Shown here: positions 49,374 through 61,500 of the stretch, piece after piece
Position numbering within the stretch: the first letter of the stretch is position 1
Layout of the letters: each line of letters starts with the position of its first letter
NCBI RefSeq assembly: GCF_963583255.1
Contig: NC_084804.1
Coordinates: forward strand, 29,258,461-29,322,460
Source of the DNA: Pyrus communis
Lineage: Eukaryota; Streptophyta; Magnoliopsida; Rosales; Rosaceae
Direction: 5' to 3'
Length of the DNA stretch: 64,000 nt
Notes under the pieces: generated by a model
Databases searched by the model: none
What the model saw: the letters and a program-made list of their open reading frames with translations, nothing else
Told to the model about the DNA's origin: nothing
Program-made: the position numbers and the translations under genes

Positions 49374-49594
49374 TGGTGCTTTTAAAATAATTGAAATCGT
49401 TTTTGATGAAAATATTTTTGAAATAAATTCTTAGTAGAAATCCAAGTAGATTATGAAAAATCACTTTAAATGCTTTGTATAAGAAGCACATATCTAGTGT
49501 TTCTTCCAAAAAATACTTAAAATACTTTTGAAATTCAAAATCAATTTCATCAAAAGTAATTTCAGCCATTTTCAGAACACTTCAAAACGAATCC
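49374..49594. repeat. MITE, family shared with 35590-35800
   Basis: Inverted ends GGTGCTTTTAAAATAATTGA and (inverted) AGTGTTCTGAAAATGGCTGA enclose an AT-rich core with GAAGCACATATCTAGTG. It lies about 360 bp upstream of the CCD4 start, within promoter range. Confidence 0.6.
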
Positions 49595-49880
49595 ATACCT
49601 CTTGAGCTAGATGTACAATATCCTAAAGAGTACAATTTATGGCCAAACAATACTTTTCTTTATTTTTGCCACTTATTATTACATTTCAGTGACATTTATT
49701 TCCTTACGTGTGTGTGAGTGTATATATATTTTTTATTTATTTATTAAAATACACTTATCTTCTGTTTTTTTTTTTTTTTTTTGGGAATATAAACTACAAA
49801 TCGACGGACCATGGGCCATTGCAATAGATAAAATATTTAATTGATTTAAACCTCAGCTTATTTAAATTTTCTGTTAACGA

Positions 49881-49888
49881 TATAAAAG
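49881..49888 (+). promoter_or_regulatory. TATA box of the CCD4 gene
   Basis: TATAAAAG lies 71 bp upstream of the ATG at 49952, a normal distance for a plant TATA box and a short 5' UTR. Confidence 0.65.
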
Positions 49889-49951
49889 GGGGTCACTTGG
49901 CTTGGCTCTCGTTCATACTTATTAGCTCAAATTCCTGCTAACAGCCCTTTT

Positions 49952-51706
49952 ATGGATGCGTTGCGTTCTTCTTTTCTGTGCACAATTTCTAATCTCAATC
50001 CAAACACAAGAAAATCACAACCTCCGAAGAGCACTAGTTCTCCATGCATACTACTATTAGCTATAGCAAGAAAAGCTAATGATAGTGATGATGATATTGC
50101 TCCAAGTACGAAGCGATGTGCAATGATCTTGCGATCTCTGGATGACTTCATAAAAAACTACATAGAGCCACCACTACTCCGACCTTCATTGGACCCGAGG
50201 CTCGTGCTCTCCGACAACTATGCTCCTATAACCGAAGAGCTTCCCCCAACCGAGTGCGAGCTGATACAAGGCTCCCTACCACCGTGCCTTGACGGTGCCT
50301 ACATTCGCAATGGCCCAAACCCACAATTCCTTCCCCAAGGGCGGCCTTATCACCTCTTCGATGGCGATGGCATGCTTCACTCCATCAGGATCTCCCAAGG
50401 CCGAGCAATGCTTTGTAGCCGCTACGTCAAGACCTATAAATACACTGTGGAGCGCGAAGCCGGATATCCTCTCTTTCCCAGCATTTTCTCTAGCTTTAAC
50501 GGCCTCCTTGCCTCCACAATGCACGTGGCTCTTCTTGCTGCTCGAATCATTGCTGGTCATCTCAATCTTGCTAACGGCTTTGGTGTGGCCAACACCAGTT
50601 TAATTCTCTTTGGCAACCGTCTCTACGCGCTTTGCGAGTCTGACCTCCCTTATGCTGTGCGGTTGACATCCAACGGAGATATTCAGACTATGGGGCGGCA
50701 CCATTTTGATCAGAAGCTCTCCGAGGGCATGACAGCTCATCCGAAGATAGACCCCGAAACAGGCGAGACCTTTGCTTTCCGTTACAGACCAGTGCCTCCA
50801 TTCCTCACCTATTTTCGCTTCAATGCAGACGGGACAAAGCAACCCGACGTGCCCATATTCTCTATGCGTCGTCCATCTATCATCCACGACTTTGCAATCA
50901 CCAAGAAGTATGCCGTATTTGTTGACATACAAGTAACACTGGACCCCATCAAAATGATCACTACCGGTGGATCTCCAGTCGTTTTCGATCCGTCCAAAGT
51001 GACTAGGATCGGAGTACTTCCACGGTACGCAGTTGACGAGTCCGAGATGAGGTGGTTTAATGTTCCGGGATTGAACATTTTACACACCATTAACGCATGG
51101 GACGATGATCAAGAAGACGATCTCGATACGGATACTATCGTGTTGGTTGCACCAAATGTATTGTCTCCACAATACATTTTCGAGAGATGGGATCTCTTCC
51201 GCTCGTCTGTCGAGAAAATGAGGATCAATCTTAAGACGGGGATCGTAACGAGGCAACCAATCTCCGTAAGGAATATAGAATTCGGAATGATCAATCGTGC
51301 TTATGTGGGGAAGAAGAACAAGTTTGTGTATGGATCTGTCCCTGGAGAAACAATGCTCGCTGATGATCATTCAATACCAAAGTGTGCAGGGGTGGTGAAG
51401 CTGGATCTAGATGTATCGTCCGATGGGGGTGAGCGCACGGTGGCATGCAGGATGTACGGACCAAATTGCTACGGCGGTGAGCCTTTCTTTGTTGCTAGAG
51501 AGCCGGAGAATCCAAACGCGGAGGAGGATGATGGATACGTGGTGTCATTTGTGCACGATGAGAAGACAGGAGAATCAAGGTTCTTAGTGATGGATGCTAA
51601 GTCGCAACAGCTTGATATTGTGGCGGCTCTCAAGCTGCCCCGCCGGGTCCCGTACGGTTTCCATGGTCTCTTCGTGAAGGAAAGTGACCTACAAAAGTTG
51701 TATTAA
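49952..51706 (+). CDS. CCD4: Carotenoid cleavage dioxygenase 4 (plastid), intronless
   Basis: This enzyme cleaves carotenoids such as beta-carotene, usually at the 9,10/9',10' bonds, in plastids and plastoglobules, giving apocarotenoid volatiles such as beta-ionone and bleaching tissue colour. The 584-residue frame is complete. Residues 1 to about 45 are Ser/Asn-rich and transit-peptide-like. The beta-propeller core shows GAYIRNGPNPQF (115-126), HLFDGDGMLHS (134-144), SEGMTAHPKIDPETGE (257-272), RPSIIHDFAITKKY (307-320), NILHTINAWDD (375-385) and PYGFHGLFVKE (567-577). The four iron-binding histidines are H263, H312, H378 and H571, and spacing of the first three matches the family. The family includes NCEDs, but sequence and length fit CCD4 best. 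A TATA box lies 71 bp upstream. The stop codon is followed after 11 bp by a repeat that supplies the 3' end. Confidence 0.95.
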   Translation: MDALRSSFLCTISNLNPNTRKSQPPKSTSSPCILLLAIARKANDSDDDIAPSTKRCAMILRSLDDFIKNYIEPPLLRPSLDPRLVLSDNYAPITEELPPTECELIQGSLPPCLDGAYIRNGPNPQFLPQGRPYHLFDGDGMLHSIRISQGRAMLCSRYVKTYKYTVEREAGYPLFPSIFSSFNGLLASTMHVALLAARIIAGHLNLANGFGVANTSLILFGNRLYALCESDLPYAVRLTSNGDIQTMGRHHFDQKLSEGMTAHPKIDPETGETFAFRYRPVPPFLTYFRFNADGTKQPDVPIFSMRRPSIIHDFAITKKYAVFVDIQVTLDPIKMITTGGSPVVFDPSKVTRIGVLPRYAVDESEMRWFNVPGLNILHTINAWDDDQEDDLDTDTIVLVAPNVLSPQYIFERWDLFRSSVEKMRINLKTGIVTRQPISVRNIEFGMINRAYVGKKNKFVYGSVPGETMLADDHSIPKCAGVVKLDLDVSSDGGERTVACRMYGPNCYGGEPFFVAREPENPNAEEDDGYVVSFVHDEKTGESRFLVMDAKSQQLDIVAALKLPRRVPYGFHGLFVKESDLQKLY

Positions 51707-51717
51707 ATTTACTGAAA

Positions 51718-52745
51718 ATATGACTTTAGCCCCTGGAACTCAATTTTCTCCACATAAAAGCTGACGTAAATTTTTTGCTCAAATAAAACCCATTGACTAG
51801 ACTCCACATAAGCAAATTCATTAATTATGTTTGACTTTACCCATTTAAAATTTTTTGGATGCCCAAAACACCCTTATTGAATGTTTAATGTACACAATTA
51901 ATTACATGCAAATTGTAAGAGAGAATTAATGATTTTACAAAAATAATATTTTGCATATAAATGTAGGGATTTGTTGGTTAGTTTGGCTCTCGAATTCCAA
52001 TTTACCATTACAACGTGTCCATATTATATATAGGTAAATTATTGTACTTTAAAATATATAAAAAAAATTGTTGTTTAAGTAAAAATATATAAATTAAAGG
52101 AGATAAAAATTGCAGGTAAAGTAATTTTAGGACAAAGAAAAAGATAAGAACCAACTATAGGTAAATTATTTACATATATAGTCTAGATATTTGATTCACA
52201 TAAAAAATGTAGGTAAATCACGTGTACATAATTTACCTACTATTATATTAATTTACCTACTTGCATAATTTAGGAAAAATGCCAACAAAACATGAGAATA
52301 TTATTTGCATATATCATAGGTAAATTGCCAAAAGAAATATGAGAATATTTTGTTTATATACTGTAGGTAAATGACAGACTATAGGGCGATATTATTTATA
52401 CAGGTAAAGTAGGGACGTTTAACTATTATATATAAGGAGAATAATTACACCGAATAATAATGTAGTCATTATTTAAAGTAATGCACTAGATTGTTGTAGA
52501 AATTAAAAATAAATAAATAGAAAAAACGTCAAGATGATTAATTAGATTTTAAGGCCCTTGATTGAAGCTAATTTTCAAGTGTGGGTTGTGGCAAAAATTG
52601 TAAATAATTTGTATTAGTAGGTTACTTATATTCTTATGTGGCAGTTTATTTGACTTTTGGATTTTTGTTGGATTTTTAATTATACGTGGGTTTATGTTTA
52701 GAAATTGTGATTTTTCAAGACCAATATCTAATGAACCCTTTTTTT
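51718..52745. repeat. MITE-like element directly behind CCD4 (copy 1)
   Basis: It begins ATGACTTTAGCCCCTGGAAC and ends near a GTGGGTTTATGTTTAGA motif and ATGAACCC. A second copy lies at 53045-54300. Shared order: TTTAGCCCC, CAATTTTCTC, GACTAG, CCACAT.AGCAAATTC, ATTAATTATGTTTGACTT, TTGGATGCC, GAGAATTAATGATTTTAC and TAGGTAAATTA. The end read in reverse (TACTTTAGATTTAGCCC in copy 2) resembles the start, giving imperfect inverted ends. The inner part is packed with TAGGTAAATT and its inverse. Confidence 0.65.
51782..51787 (+). terminator. Candidate poly(A) signal of CCD4
   Basis: AATAAA lies 76 bp after the stop codon, within the MITE-like element. It is the first such hexamer in the 3' flank. 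Confidence 0.4.
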
Positions 52746-53044
52746 AACACTACGTTTCATCTTATACACGTTGCTCTTTATTTTAGTTTATTTATTTATT
52801 TATTATTTGTTTAGTCTAAAGATCATAAACAATAAAGTGTGACATGAAAGAACATAAATGTACGGAAATTATTCGTTTACATATAAAATGTATAATTAGT
52901 TGGAAAAATCATTACTTAATGTTAGGTTGTACTAATTAGTTGACACCGTGTAACAATCTGTGTACTAGATTCATTCTTTGCAGTTTTATTTCGTTGGTGT
53001 TTCGAGATGTTGAAATTTCATTCAACGGTCAAAAATTATTAATG
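52746..53044. other. Spacer between the two MITE-like copies
   Basis: About 300 bp of AT-rich sequence with no recognisable feature. Confidence 0.5.
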
Positions 53045-53456
53045 AGAATGTGACTTTAGCCCCTGAAACTTAATTTTCTCTACCTAAAACCCGACAAAAG
53101 TTTTTTTTCTTGAATAAACTTGTTGACTAGATTCCACATCAGCAAATTCATTAATTATGTTTGACTTCACACATTAAAAAAAAATTTGGATGCCTAAAAT
53201 ACCCCTATTTGAATTTTTTTTTTTTTTTTTTTTTGTAAACCCTATTTGAATGTTTGATGTACATAATTAATGTCATACACATGGATGGTAAGGGAGAATT
53301 AATGATTTTACAAAAAAAAAAACAATATTATAAATTCATTGCCTAACAATAATAACATACAACATGTCTAATATATGCTATTACACATGCTTAATTAATT
53401 CAATAAAATTATATTTTACATATTAATGTAGGTAAATTATCTCTCTCTCTCACTCA

Positions 53457-53512
<56 letters not shown>

Positions 53513-54300
53513 AATGCATGATATATGTAAAATTCATGCAAAATAATTTACCAACCAGAAAAAAAAAAACATTTGATTCAAATAGTGCACCTACTATTAA
53601 AAATTTTAAATGTTAGATTGCTTAAAAAAAGAAAAATAATATACCCAGTATATGTAAAATACATGAAAAATAATTTACCTACATAATAACAAACCCATAT
53701 ATGCAAAATACATAAAAACTAATTTACCTTATAAATTCATTGTTTTATTTTTAAAAGAAACAATGTTTCTACTAGTTTTTTTTTTTTTTTTTCCAAAAAT
53801 AAAGTACCTATTATTTAGCTTTTTTTTTATTTTTTATTATATATATATGAAAATAATGTAACTATTGTTTAGTTTTTACAAGAAACAATGTATCTACAAG
53901 TTTATTTTTACCTTTTATTTTATTTTAATATTCGCAAGTTAATGTATCTACTTTTTCAATAGAATGTGTACTGAACTAATTAGATTTGGATTAGGCGATT
54001 TCACATAAAAGAAGAAAAGAACATCTTTTTTTTTTTTTTTTAAATTAAAAGCAAAAAAAACTTAAACTAATTGAATGTTGTTGACAAACAGAAGACAATA
54101 AATTAAAAGTCTGCAAAAAAACCGTAATAGCCATATTAATGTTGGTGGCATGGTGTTGTAAATAAATTTAAATGTATGGACATCTTTTATTTTACATGAC
54201 ATCAAATTCAAAATTTGGGTTTTATTTAGATGTTTTAATATAGGTGGGTTTATGTTTAGAGTTCAACCATTGTAAAGGGCTAAATCTAAAGTACCCTTAA
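53045..54300. repeat. MITE-like element, copy 2
   Basis: It begins ATGTGACTTTAGCCCCTGAA and ends GGGCTAAATCTAAAGTACCC, in the same orientation as copy 1. It is about 230 bp longer because of simple-sequence growth (T tract at 53212-53233, compound microsatellite at 53441-53511). No transposase-like frame is present. Confidence 0.65.
53441..53511. repeat. Compound (CT)n(CA)n(TA)n microsatellite
   Basis: A run of CT, CACT, CA and then TA dinucleotides spans about 70 bp inside MITE-like copy 2 and is probably polymorphic in length. Confidence 0.9.
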
Positions 54301-55229
54301 ATTTAATTGCTGAATAGGATCTCGCTAACAAAATAATATATGAGAGTTTACACTTTTAATATTATCAGAATTTTTTGTGATAAAACTCAACACCTATTAA
54401 CAGATTTTTAAGTTAGTATAATATCGAAGATGTTAGACGAATCATGTTGGTCATATAAAGTTTATCAAATATTACTATCTCAGCTTATCCACAAGTGTAT
54501 ACCTTCTATGACTGAGGTTTGGCTTCCATCAACTCTAGAAATGCACTTAATTATTGTTGTAGCAGATCGAATCCGAAATAAACCTGTTGATGCCAAATGT
54601 TGGACGAAGTTACCGGATACCGTATATCATACAAAAGTACAAAAACAAAATGATGTATTGTGGTATAAGAAGAAAGGCTTTTTTTTATTAGAACTCCACA
54701 TAATATTAAATACATTGCACATTAAAATTTAATATTTAATTACTCATATATCTTAATATGCAATGACAATTTTGCCCTCCTAAAGATTAAAAAAAAAATC
54801 TATGTACACCCAAAATGATTTTTAACATGTATATTCCAAGATTATTTATTTTATTCGACTCTTAAAACCACGTCCACTCTCCATTATCGAATAAAACCTA
54901 ATAAAAACTACAAACAAGTTAATTAAAAAGAATTACAAAACTAATTAAAAAAAAACCCCGACCGCCCCCACCATCTTTCCCGACCATGCATCTTTAAAAC
55001 CCACTTGATATCTGTGTTGTGCGAAAGCAAACCAACGGGTCCCACACACATGGGTCGGTATTGCCGATTCCCCTTACTTTAGCCACCAAGGAGCAATGGG
55101 TATGGGGTTTTACCAAATGGCCTCGGCCATATGTGTGTGTGGTACCATTGCTTATGAACTACTACATAGCTCTCCTTTTAATTGATGTGGAACAAAGTGT
55201 GGCTCTAACCTAAGCCACCGAATTCTAAC
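54301..55229. other. Spacer with an unrecognised 100-codon frame
   Basis: The plus-strand frame 54430-54732 (starts MLDESCWSYKVYQ) has no motif I know and AT-rich codon use, so I do not call a gene. From about 55000 to 55229, read on the minus strand, an LTR-like sequence starts TGTTAGAATTCGG after a purine-rich AAGATGGAGAT, as at the 3' end of a retrotransposon. Confidence 0.4.
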
Positions 55230-55380
55230 AATCTCCATCTTGGCGTGATTCTAGCCATCGACAAATTGACGTTTCACGATCCAAATGTAAATGGAGCACC
55301 ACCTTCACCAAATGCAACCAAATTCCAAATGAGCTCTTCAAATTCAACGATCGTGAGAGTCACCAATCCTAAGCGTTGTT

Positions 55381-56084
55381 TGGCCTTTGATACCAATTGT
55401 TGTGCTAGGATAACACCAAACCAATTGGAAACCAACTCAAGCTAACCCACAGGAGATATAACAAATGAAATGCAAGAACAAAATAGAAAAACACCAAGAT
55501 TTAACGAGATTCCTTAACAGTCAGTGTAACTGGAGTACGTCATCGAAGCAATAGGAGCTCACCAATAATCCACTATCAACCAAATGGGACTGTTTTCAAA
55601 GTGTAGGCTTTCTCACAGCCCCAAAATCCTAATACACCCAATAGCTCTCATTCACCAAAGAAACAAATAGAGAAAGAAATATAGTGAATAAGTTCCTCTC
55701 CTATATAAAGCTCAAAGATATTACAACAACTACTAATTTGATGGACGGTTGCTAACCAAAAAGGGTAGCATCTTTCTTCTCTTCTTCAACAATGAGGTTG
55801 TCGGCTCCTTTTGTCTTTCTTATGTCTACTATAAACAAAAGGCAGCAACTACTGCCAATATTAACCCTAGCCATACATGTGGTTTTCACATGGGCCAAAT
55901 AAAAAGGCCCCTTCAATGGGATGATGGGCTTCACTTGAGGTCCACTAAAATTTGGCCACACATACAACAATTTCTACCTTGGCCAAACTAATATAATTAG
56001 AAATCACTCAAAAATCACTTTCAAATACTAGCAGGAAAAGAACTCATGCTGAACCAAATGCTCCAAAACTCCTACTGCTCAACA
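55381..56084 (-). mobile_element. Copia-type LTR followed by a tRNA-Met primer-binding site
   Basis: On the minus strand the LTR runs from TGTTGAGCAG (56084) to CCTAGCACAACA (55398), and TGGTATCAAAGGCCA (55395-55381) follows. That closely matches the plant initiator tRNA-Met primer-binding site (TGGTATCAGAGC). The LTR contains TATATAGGAGAGGA, a promoter-like motif. The copia pol relic ends just before it, so one LTR has pol on one side and a primer-binding site on the other. Confidence 0.75.
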
Positions 56085-56090
56085 TCTTCT

Positions 56091-58340
56091 TTACATAGGC
56101 AAAATGTGAGCCAAGTTCAAGCAATGAACAAACTTGGCTACACCAACCACCTTAGTTAACATATTAGCAGGGTTGTCTTTAGTTGGAACCTTCTGGAGAA
56201 TGATCTCCCATTCAACAACTTCACGCACAAAGTGATAACGCACATTTATGTGCTTAGTCCTCACATGATGAACCAGATACTTAGCTAAATAAATGCCACT
56301 TTGACTATCAAAATGCACATATACCTACTTCTGATCAACCCCAAATCTCTATTAACTCTGTGCATCCAAATGGCCTCCTTTGTAGCTTCAACAACTGCCA
56401 CGTATTCAGCCTTTGTAGTAGACAAGGCAGCAGACCATTGCAAAATGGACCTCCAACAAATTGGCCCCTTAGCCATAGCAAACACAGCCTGTAGTAGACT
56501 TCCTTTTATCCAAATCACCTGTATAATCTAAATCAACATAACCAACTGCAAAGTTGTCAAATTCATCCTCTTAAAGCATAAACCAACATCTTTAGTACCA
56601 TGAAGATACCTAATACCCACTTAGTTCCGTGCCAATGCTTTTTACCAGGATTGTGCATATATCAACTCACCATACCAATTGCATGAGGAATATCCGGTCT
56701 AGAGCATACCATTGCGTACATCAAACTACCAACCAAATTAGCATATGTATATTTTGCATTTGAAACTTCTCTTTATCGGTTTTAGGACATTTTAGAGAAC
56801 TCAATTTAAAATGAGGAGCCAAAGGGGTACTAACCGGTTTGGTTGAATCATGAACTCCAAATTTTCAAATCAACTTTTCAAGGTATTGATTTTGATTTAA
56901 GCACACCAAACATTTTTGTCTATCTCTAGTGATCTCGATGCCAAAGATCTTCGCTTCACCAAGATCCTTTATCTCAAATCATTCTTCATTTGCTTCTTCA
57001 ACATCTCAATCTCTTCGACATTCTTTGAGGCAATCAACATATATCACCAAATAAACAAAAGATCCATCTTGCAACTTCCTAATGTACACACAATGGTCAT
57101 ATTGACCTCTAGAATAATTTTGGCCTTTCATAAATTTATCAAACCTCAAATACTATTGTCTTGGAGATTGCTTCAAGCCATAAAGTGATTTCTTCAACTT
57201 GCAAAACAAATGCTCATTCCCTTTTACTTTATACCCATCCGGTTGACACATATAAATCTTTTCATTCACATCCCCATGTAGGAAAGATATCCTCACATCA
57301 AGTTGCACAAGCTCAAGATCATATTATGAAACAAAAGCTAACATAATACGAATTAAGAAGTGTTTCACAACTAGAGAAAAGATTTCATTGTAGTCAATGC
57401 CCTCCTTTTGTGCATACCCTTTAGCAACTAATCTTGCTTTGAATCTCACATTACTTTTCCCCTCAACATCTTCCTTCTTAGTATACACCCATTTGCAACC
57501 GATAACATTTTTACCCTTAGGCAATTTAGCTAACTCCTAGGTCTTGTTCATAATTTATCTCATCACCCATGGCATTGCACCACTTCTCATTTTTTCACTC
57601 TCAATTGCTTCCTCAAAATTGGATGGAATCTCATTAATGATAATAGGAAGAGCAAAAGCCAAACTGGCTTCGTAAAATTTCTCTTTCTTTTGTTCTTGGC
57701 AATAGACTCTAAAGGTGAAACTTGATCTTCATCTTGAATATAATCTTCAAGTTTCAACTTCTACAACATCCTCTTAGTCTTTCACTTCTTCACTTGTAAT
57801 AGCTCCGACATTAGTGAGAATAGGATTTGAAGTACTAGAGGCAACTTTCTTAAGCTCCACCTGTTGAACATCTTTTAGATTCATCTAGAAGTCTTTGAAC
57901 ATACTTTCTTCATCAAATGTCACATCTCTATTGATTACAAGTTTTTTCATCTCTAGGCACCACAACCTATAACATTTGACACCACTACTAAAACCAAGAA
58001 AGATAGCTTTTTGGCTATAATATCAAGTTTATTTTCAGTTACATGAAAATAAGCAAGTGAACCAAAAATACAAATATAATCATAATCAGAAGAAGGTTTT
58101 CTAGTCCATACCACCATTGATGTCTTACCTTGAAAAACGTTGAGGGTAAACGGTTGATGACATGATATGCATAAGTAAATTCCTCTGCCCAAAATGACTT
58201 GCTCAAATCCAACTAAGATAGCATACATCTAACCTTCTCAAGCAAGGTTCGATTCAATCTTTGTACAACTCCATTTTATTGTGGAGTTCCCTTGACACTG
58301 AAATGCCTCATAATGCCTTCCTCTCTTCAAAATAAAAGAT
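56091..58340 (-). pseudogene. Ty1/copia pol relic (integrase, reverse transcriptase, RNase H)
   Basis: From high to low coordinates the minus strand encodes an integrase core end (GVVQRLNRTLLEKVRCMLS, about 58270) with PSTFF and KPSSDYDYICIFGSLAYFHV (58050-58110). Next come the start of reverse transcriptase ([17 protein letters not shown], then [20 protein letters not shown], 57324-57524) and RNase H (SALSTTKAEYVAVVEATKEA near 56420, then VREVVEWEIILQKVPTKDNP and ANMLTK near 56165). Many stops and frameshifts break it, so it is dead. The domain order integrase-RT-RNase H is that of copia. Confidence 0.85.
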
Positions 58341-58559
58341 AATGGAGACAACTTCGACCGTGTCAAATTAGTGAATGCGAACCACTTCAACTTCCGTGGA
58401 TGCAAACCACATCAAATTAATTGGTCAAATTCCCATTGATTACTAAAGTAGTCAAAATGGCACAAAGCTGCTCTAAATCCCAAATGGCATAAAGCCACAC
58501 TCAAGTTCACAATTTGGAATTATGTTGGTTTGATCCCATAAAGGGTACGTAGGTAGTGT

Positions 58560-61500
58560 AGTAAAAAATTCTAGATGCAACCGCAACCGCAACCACAATC
58601 AAACCCAAATCCAAGCACACAAATACTCTTTCATCAAGCTCATGGAGATTCAACAAGCACAACAAACATGTGCCGATTTATCCATACCCAAAGCCGAAGA
58701 TCACCCACCACGTGAAACTCCTAGTGGTCCCGTTTTGTTCAATACCAAGCATCGATGGCCCTTGAACCGACATCTACAATGAGGGACTTCAAAACACAAT
58801 GGTCAAAGTACATTCACTATGCGAAAGGACTTCAAAATGCACCTTCTACACGTGACAAGCGCATGTATACGCTGCTTTTTGAAGTGGGGACATTTATAGA
58901 CATCAAAATTTCGGTGAAAATAAATGTTTACCAACACATTAAAATTTTGACATGCCAGGGCATACGTGGCATGCACCATGTGTCTCACAAATCGTACACA
59001 TGGCATGTGAGTTTGTGACTCATCAATACCGAACGAGTCATCAAGAGGGACACATGTCAATGTTTGGCAAAAAGGAATTATTTTGATTTTAAGTTAAATT
59101 AAATCAAATATTAATTGATAAAGTCAAATCACAAACCAAGCCACAAATCAAGTCTTGGTTCTTTCATCAATTAATCAAGGCCAAATCCATTTGCAGGCAA
59201 GCTCACAATCAAGGTCAACTAATCAAGCCCACAATCACACCCTGTAACAACCTGTCCCTAATTTTACAATTTTATTATTTTTAAAAGAGTGAATTCACAA
59301 AAATGCTCCTAGTGGCGAGATTGTTGACTTTCGTTGACCGTCATTTCGTGATGAGTATGAGCTATTATTTTACCGTATTTTCAATGTACTCGAACGTGTA
59401 GGCGCAAGCAAAATCGAAATCAAAGTTAAAATGGAGGTTTTACAAAACTACAAATCTGAAAAATACTTCTGTAAAAATTACTATTTTTTATTTTATATAT
59501 TTTTCATAATTATTATATTAGTATTTTAATAATTTTGGTGAGATATTTTTTATATCTTATTAATATTTTTGGCTCTGTGGGGCCCACACCTCACCCAAAC
59601 TCTCAACCCCTCTCTCGCCACTTGTTCTCATCCTTTCTCATTCCTATCTTTTTAGTTCTCTCTCCCTTACCTCTCCCGTATCTCTCCCTAGCAACAACAA
59701 CAACGACTACCATCACCGACACTCTTCCTTCGATGAACCACCCAGACCACCATCCCTCATCATCTTCAACCCACCACAAAAGCAAAACCACTTCAAACAC
59801 TTGGTCTGGGCTGCCACCCCAAGAACCCAACTACTACGATCGACCCAAGGACCACCGGTGAGGAGCTATGGTTTCCCAACAAAGATCTTGTCGATTCTAG
59901 TGAAGGTAACGTTCAAAAACCCTATTAAACCTAATAGATCGTGTTTTGGTGTACCCTTGGAGTAGTTTTGAGAAGAATGACAATGTTTGAATGCAACAAC
60001 CACGCGGGGATACTTCTCCCTAGTTTTTCGACGAAGAGCTCGAGCTTTGCAGGCCATTTTCGGCCAACTTCGGCCACGACTCGGCTTCTTTTTGGTACAA
60101 ATCTCTTCTCATTCTAAGCTTCATTTCCATAGGTAAAATGTAAATTTTGGTTAAGAATCAAGCTCGAATGAAGCTCGAGATGTATCCTAGCCAAACCAAC
60201 CAGTTCTGGGCTTCTTCTTTGCAAAAATCGATGATCATACCCGCGACTGGGAACGGGTCGACCCAACCCAAAAAAAACCCGGATTCGAATACGGCCAGGC
60301 TAATTTTGACATCCCGAGTCTGTTTTTTACATCCATTTAGTAAAATTCTGAAGTTTTAACATAGTTGACTGCCAGGGCAATTTAGTTGACTTTTGAGGGT
60401 AAACCGTAGACTTTTTACAAAAATTCTCCGAAACCCTTCTTAGCGTATTTCAACACCCTGAATCCAAATTTGCCCTCCATTTTTCCAAATGTAATCATTT
60501 TAGTGGAGTTTTACTAATGGTCTCAATATTATGCTTACGTGTGATTACTATCGGAGACTCCGGCTTCCCTCGTTCGAGCAGCTACAACTTCGCAAGTATC
60601 TGTGAGTAGGTCTTTGTTTTTAAATATTATATATTTATTCAGTTTCTATTTATATATTTAATATAGAATTTTCTACGTTACGCTAGATTAGATTAACATT
60701 TATAAGAATTAGTGCATCGACAAAAATTATGAACTTATTCTACGTCTTATGAGGCGCACATGCATACGTACTATAAGGGGTTGCCTTAATTTTATTTACG
60801 ACAATGAATAGTATTGTTGACTAGAATTATCAATTTTACCGATGCATCAATGAATTTATTTGCGTGATTTGCTCATCGTGTGCTACACTGGTGCTAGTAC
60901 TCGCTCGAGCTAGGGCCAAGGTTCACGTTTATGTTTACATCGCACCGTACGCTCATTTTGAATCCATTATAGGTGCCAGTTCTGTCCTAGAGTGCCATAG
61001 GCAATTAGGACTCGTATATGACATGCATAACGCCAGTCTTCACGTGATTGTAGTACTAGAGGGTAAATCATTATTACACCCAGTCATGTTCATGTCTAGA
61101 TACCTATGCATGAACTTGTATGTCAGCATATGTTGATGAGCACCCAATATTATATGTTCATTTACACGAGATAATGTGATTATTGGATATTATACGTTTT
61201 TTATGTGAAATATTATGACTTATCGTATTTCTAAAGTATTATTGTTTACCGTAAGTGTTCTCATGCTATGTAGTATACATATTTGGAAACTATATTTGTT
61301 GTATGGCGAGGGGTTATACGTTTTTGAAAGGGTTTTTACAAAGCTTTATTTTTAGGCTCACTCACCCTTAATTTTCGCCCATCCAGGTTTTAGTGGCAAA
61401 GTTTTCGTGTCAGCGAGGATTTCTGGCGTAACGTTCTTATGGAATACTTCCGATGGTATAATTCTTCTTATACTTTACTGTACTTTACTTATACTCTAAC

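Noticed and set aside
49927..51370. Several minus-strand frames of 60-110 codons across CCD4
   Set aside because: They are antisense by-products of a long GC-richer coding exon, without motifs or splice context.
54430..54732. 100-codon plus-strand frame
   Set aside because: No recognisable motif, no upstream promoter-like signal, AT-rich codons and a repeat-filled neighbourhood.
59535..59861. 108-codon Pro/Ser/Thr-rich frame
   Set aside because: It lies inside the 2.4-kb solo LTR, and the related LTR at 38020-41292 does not conserve it as a frame as far as I can see.
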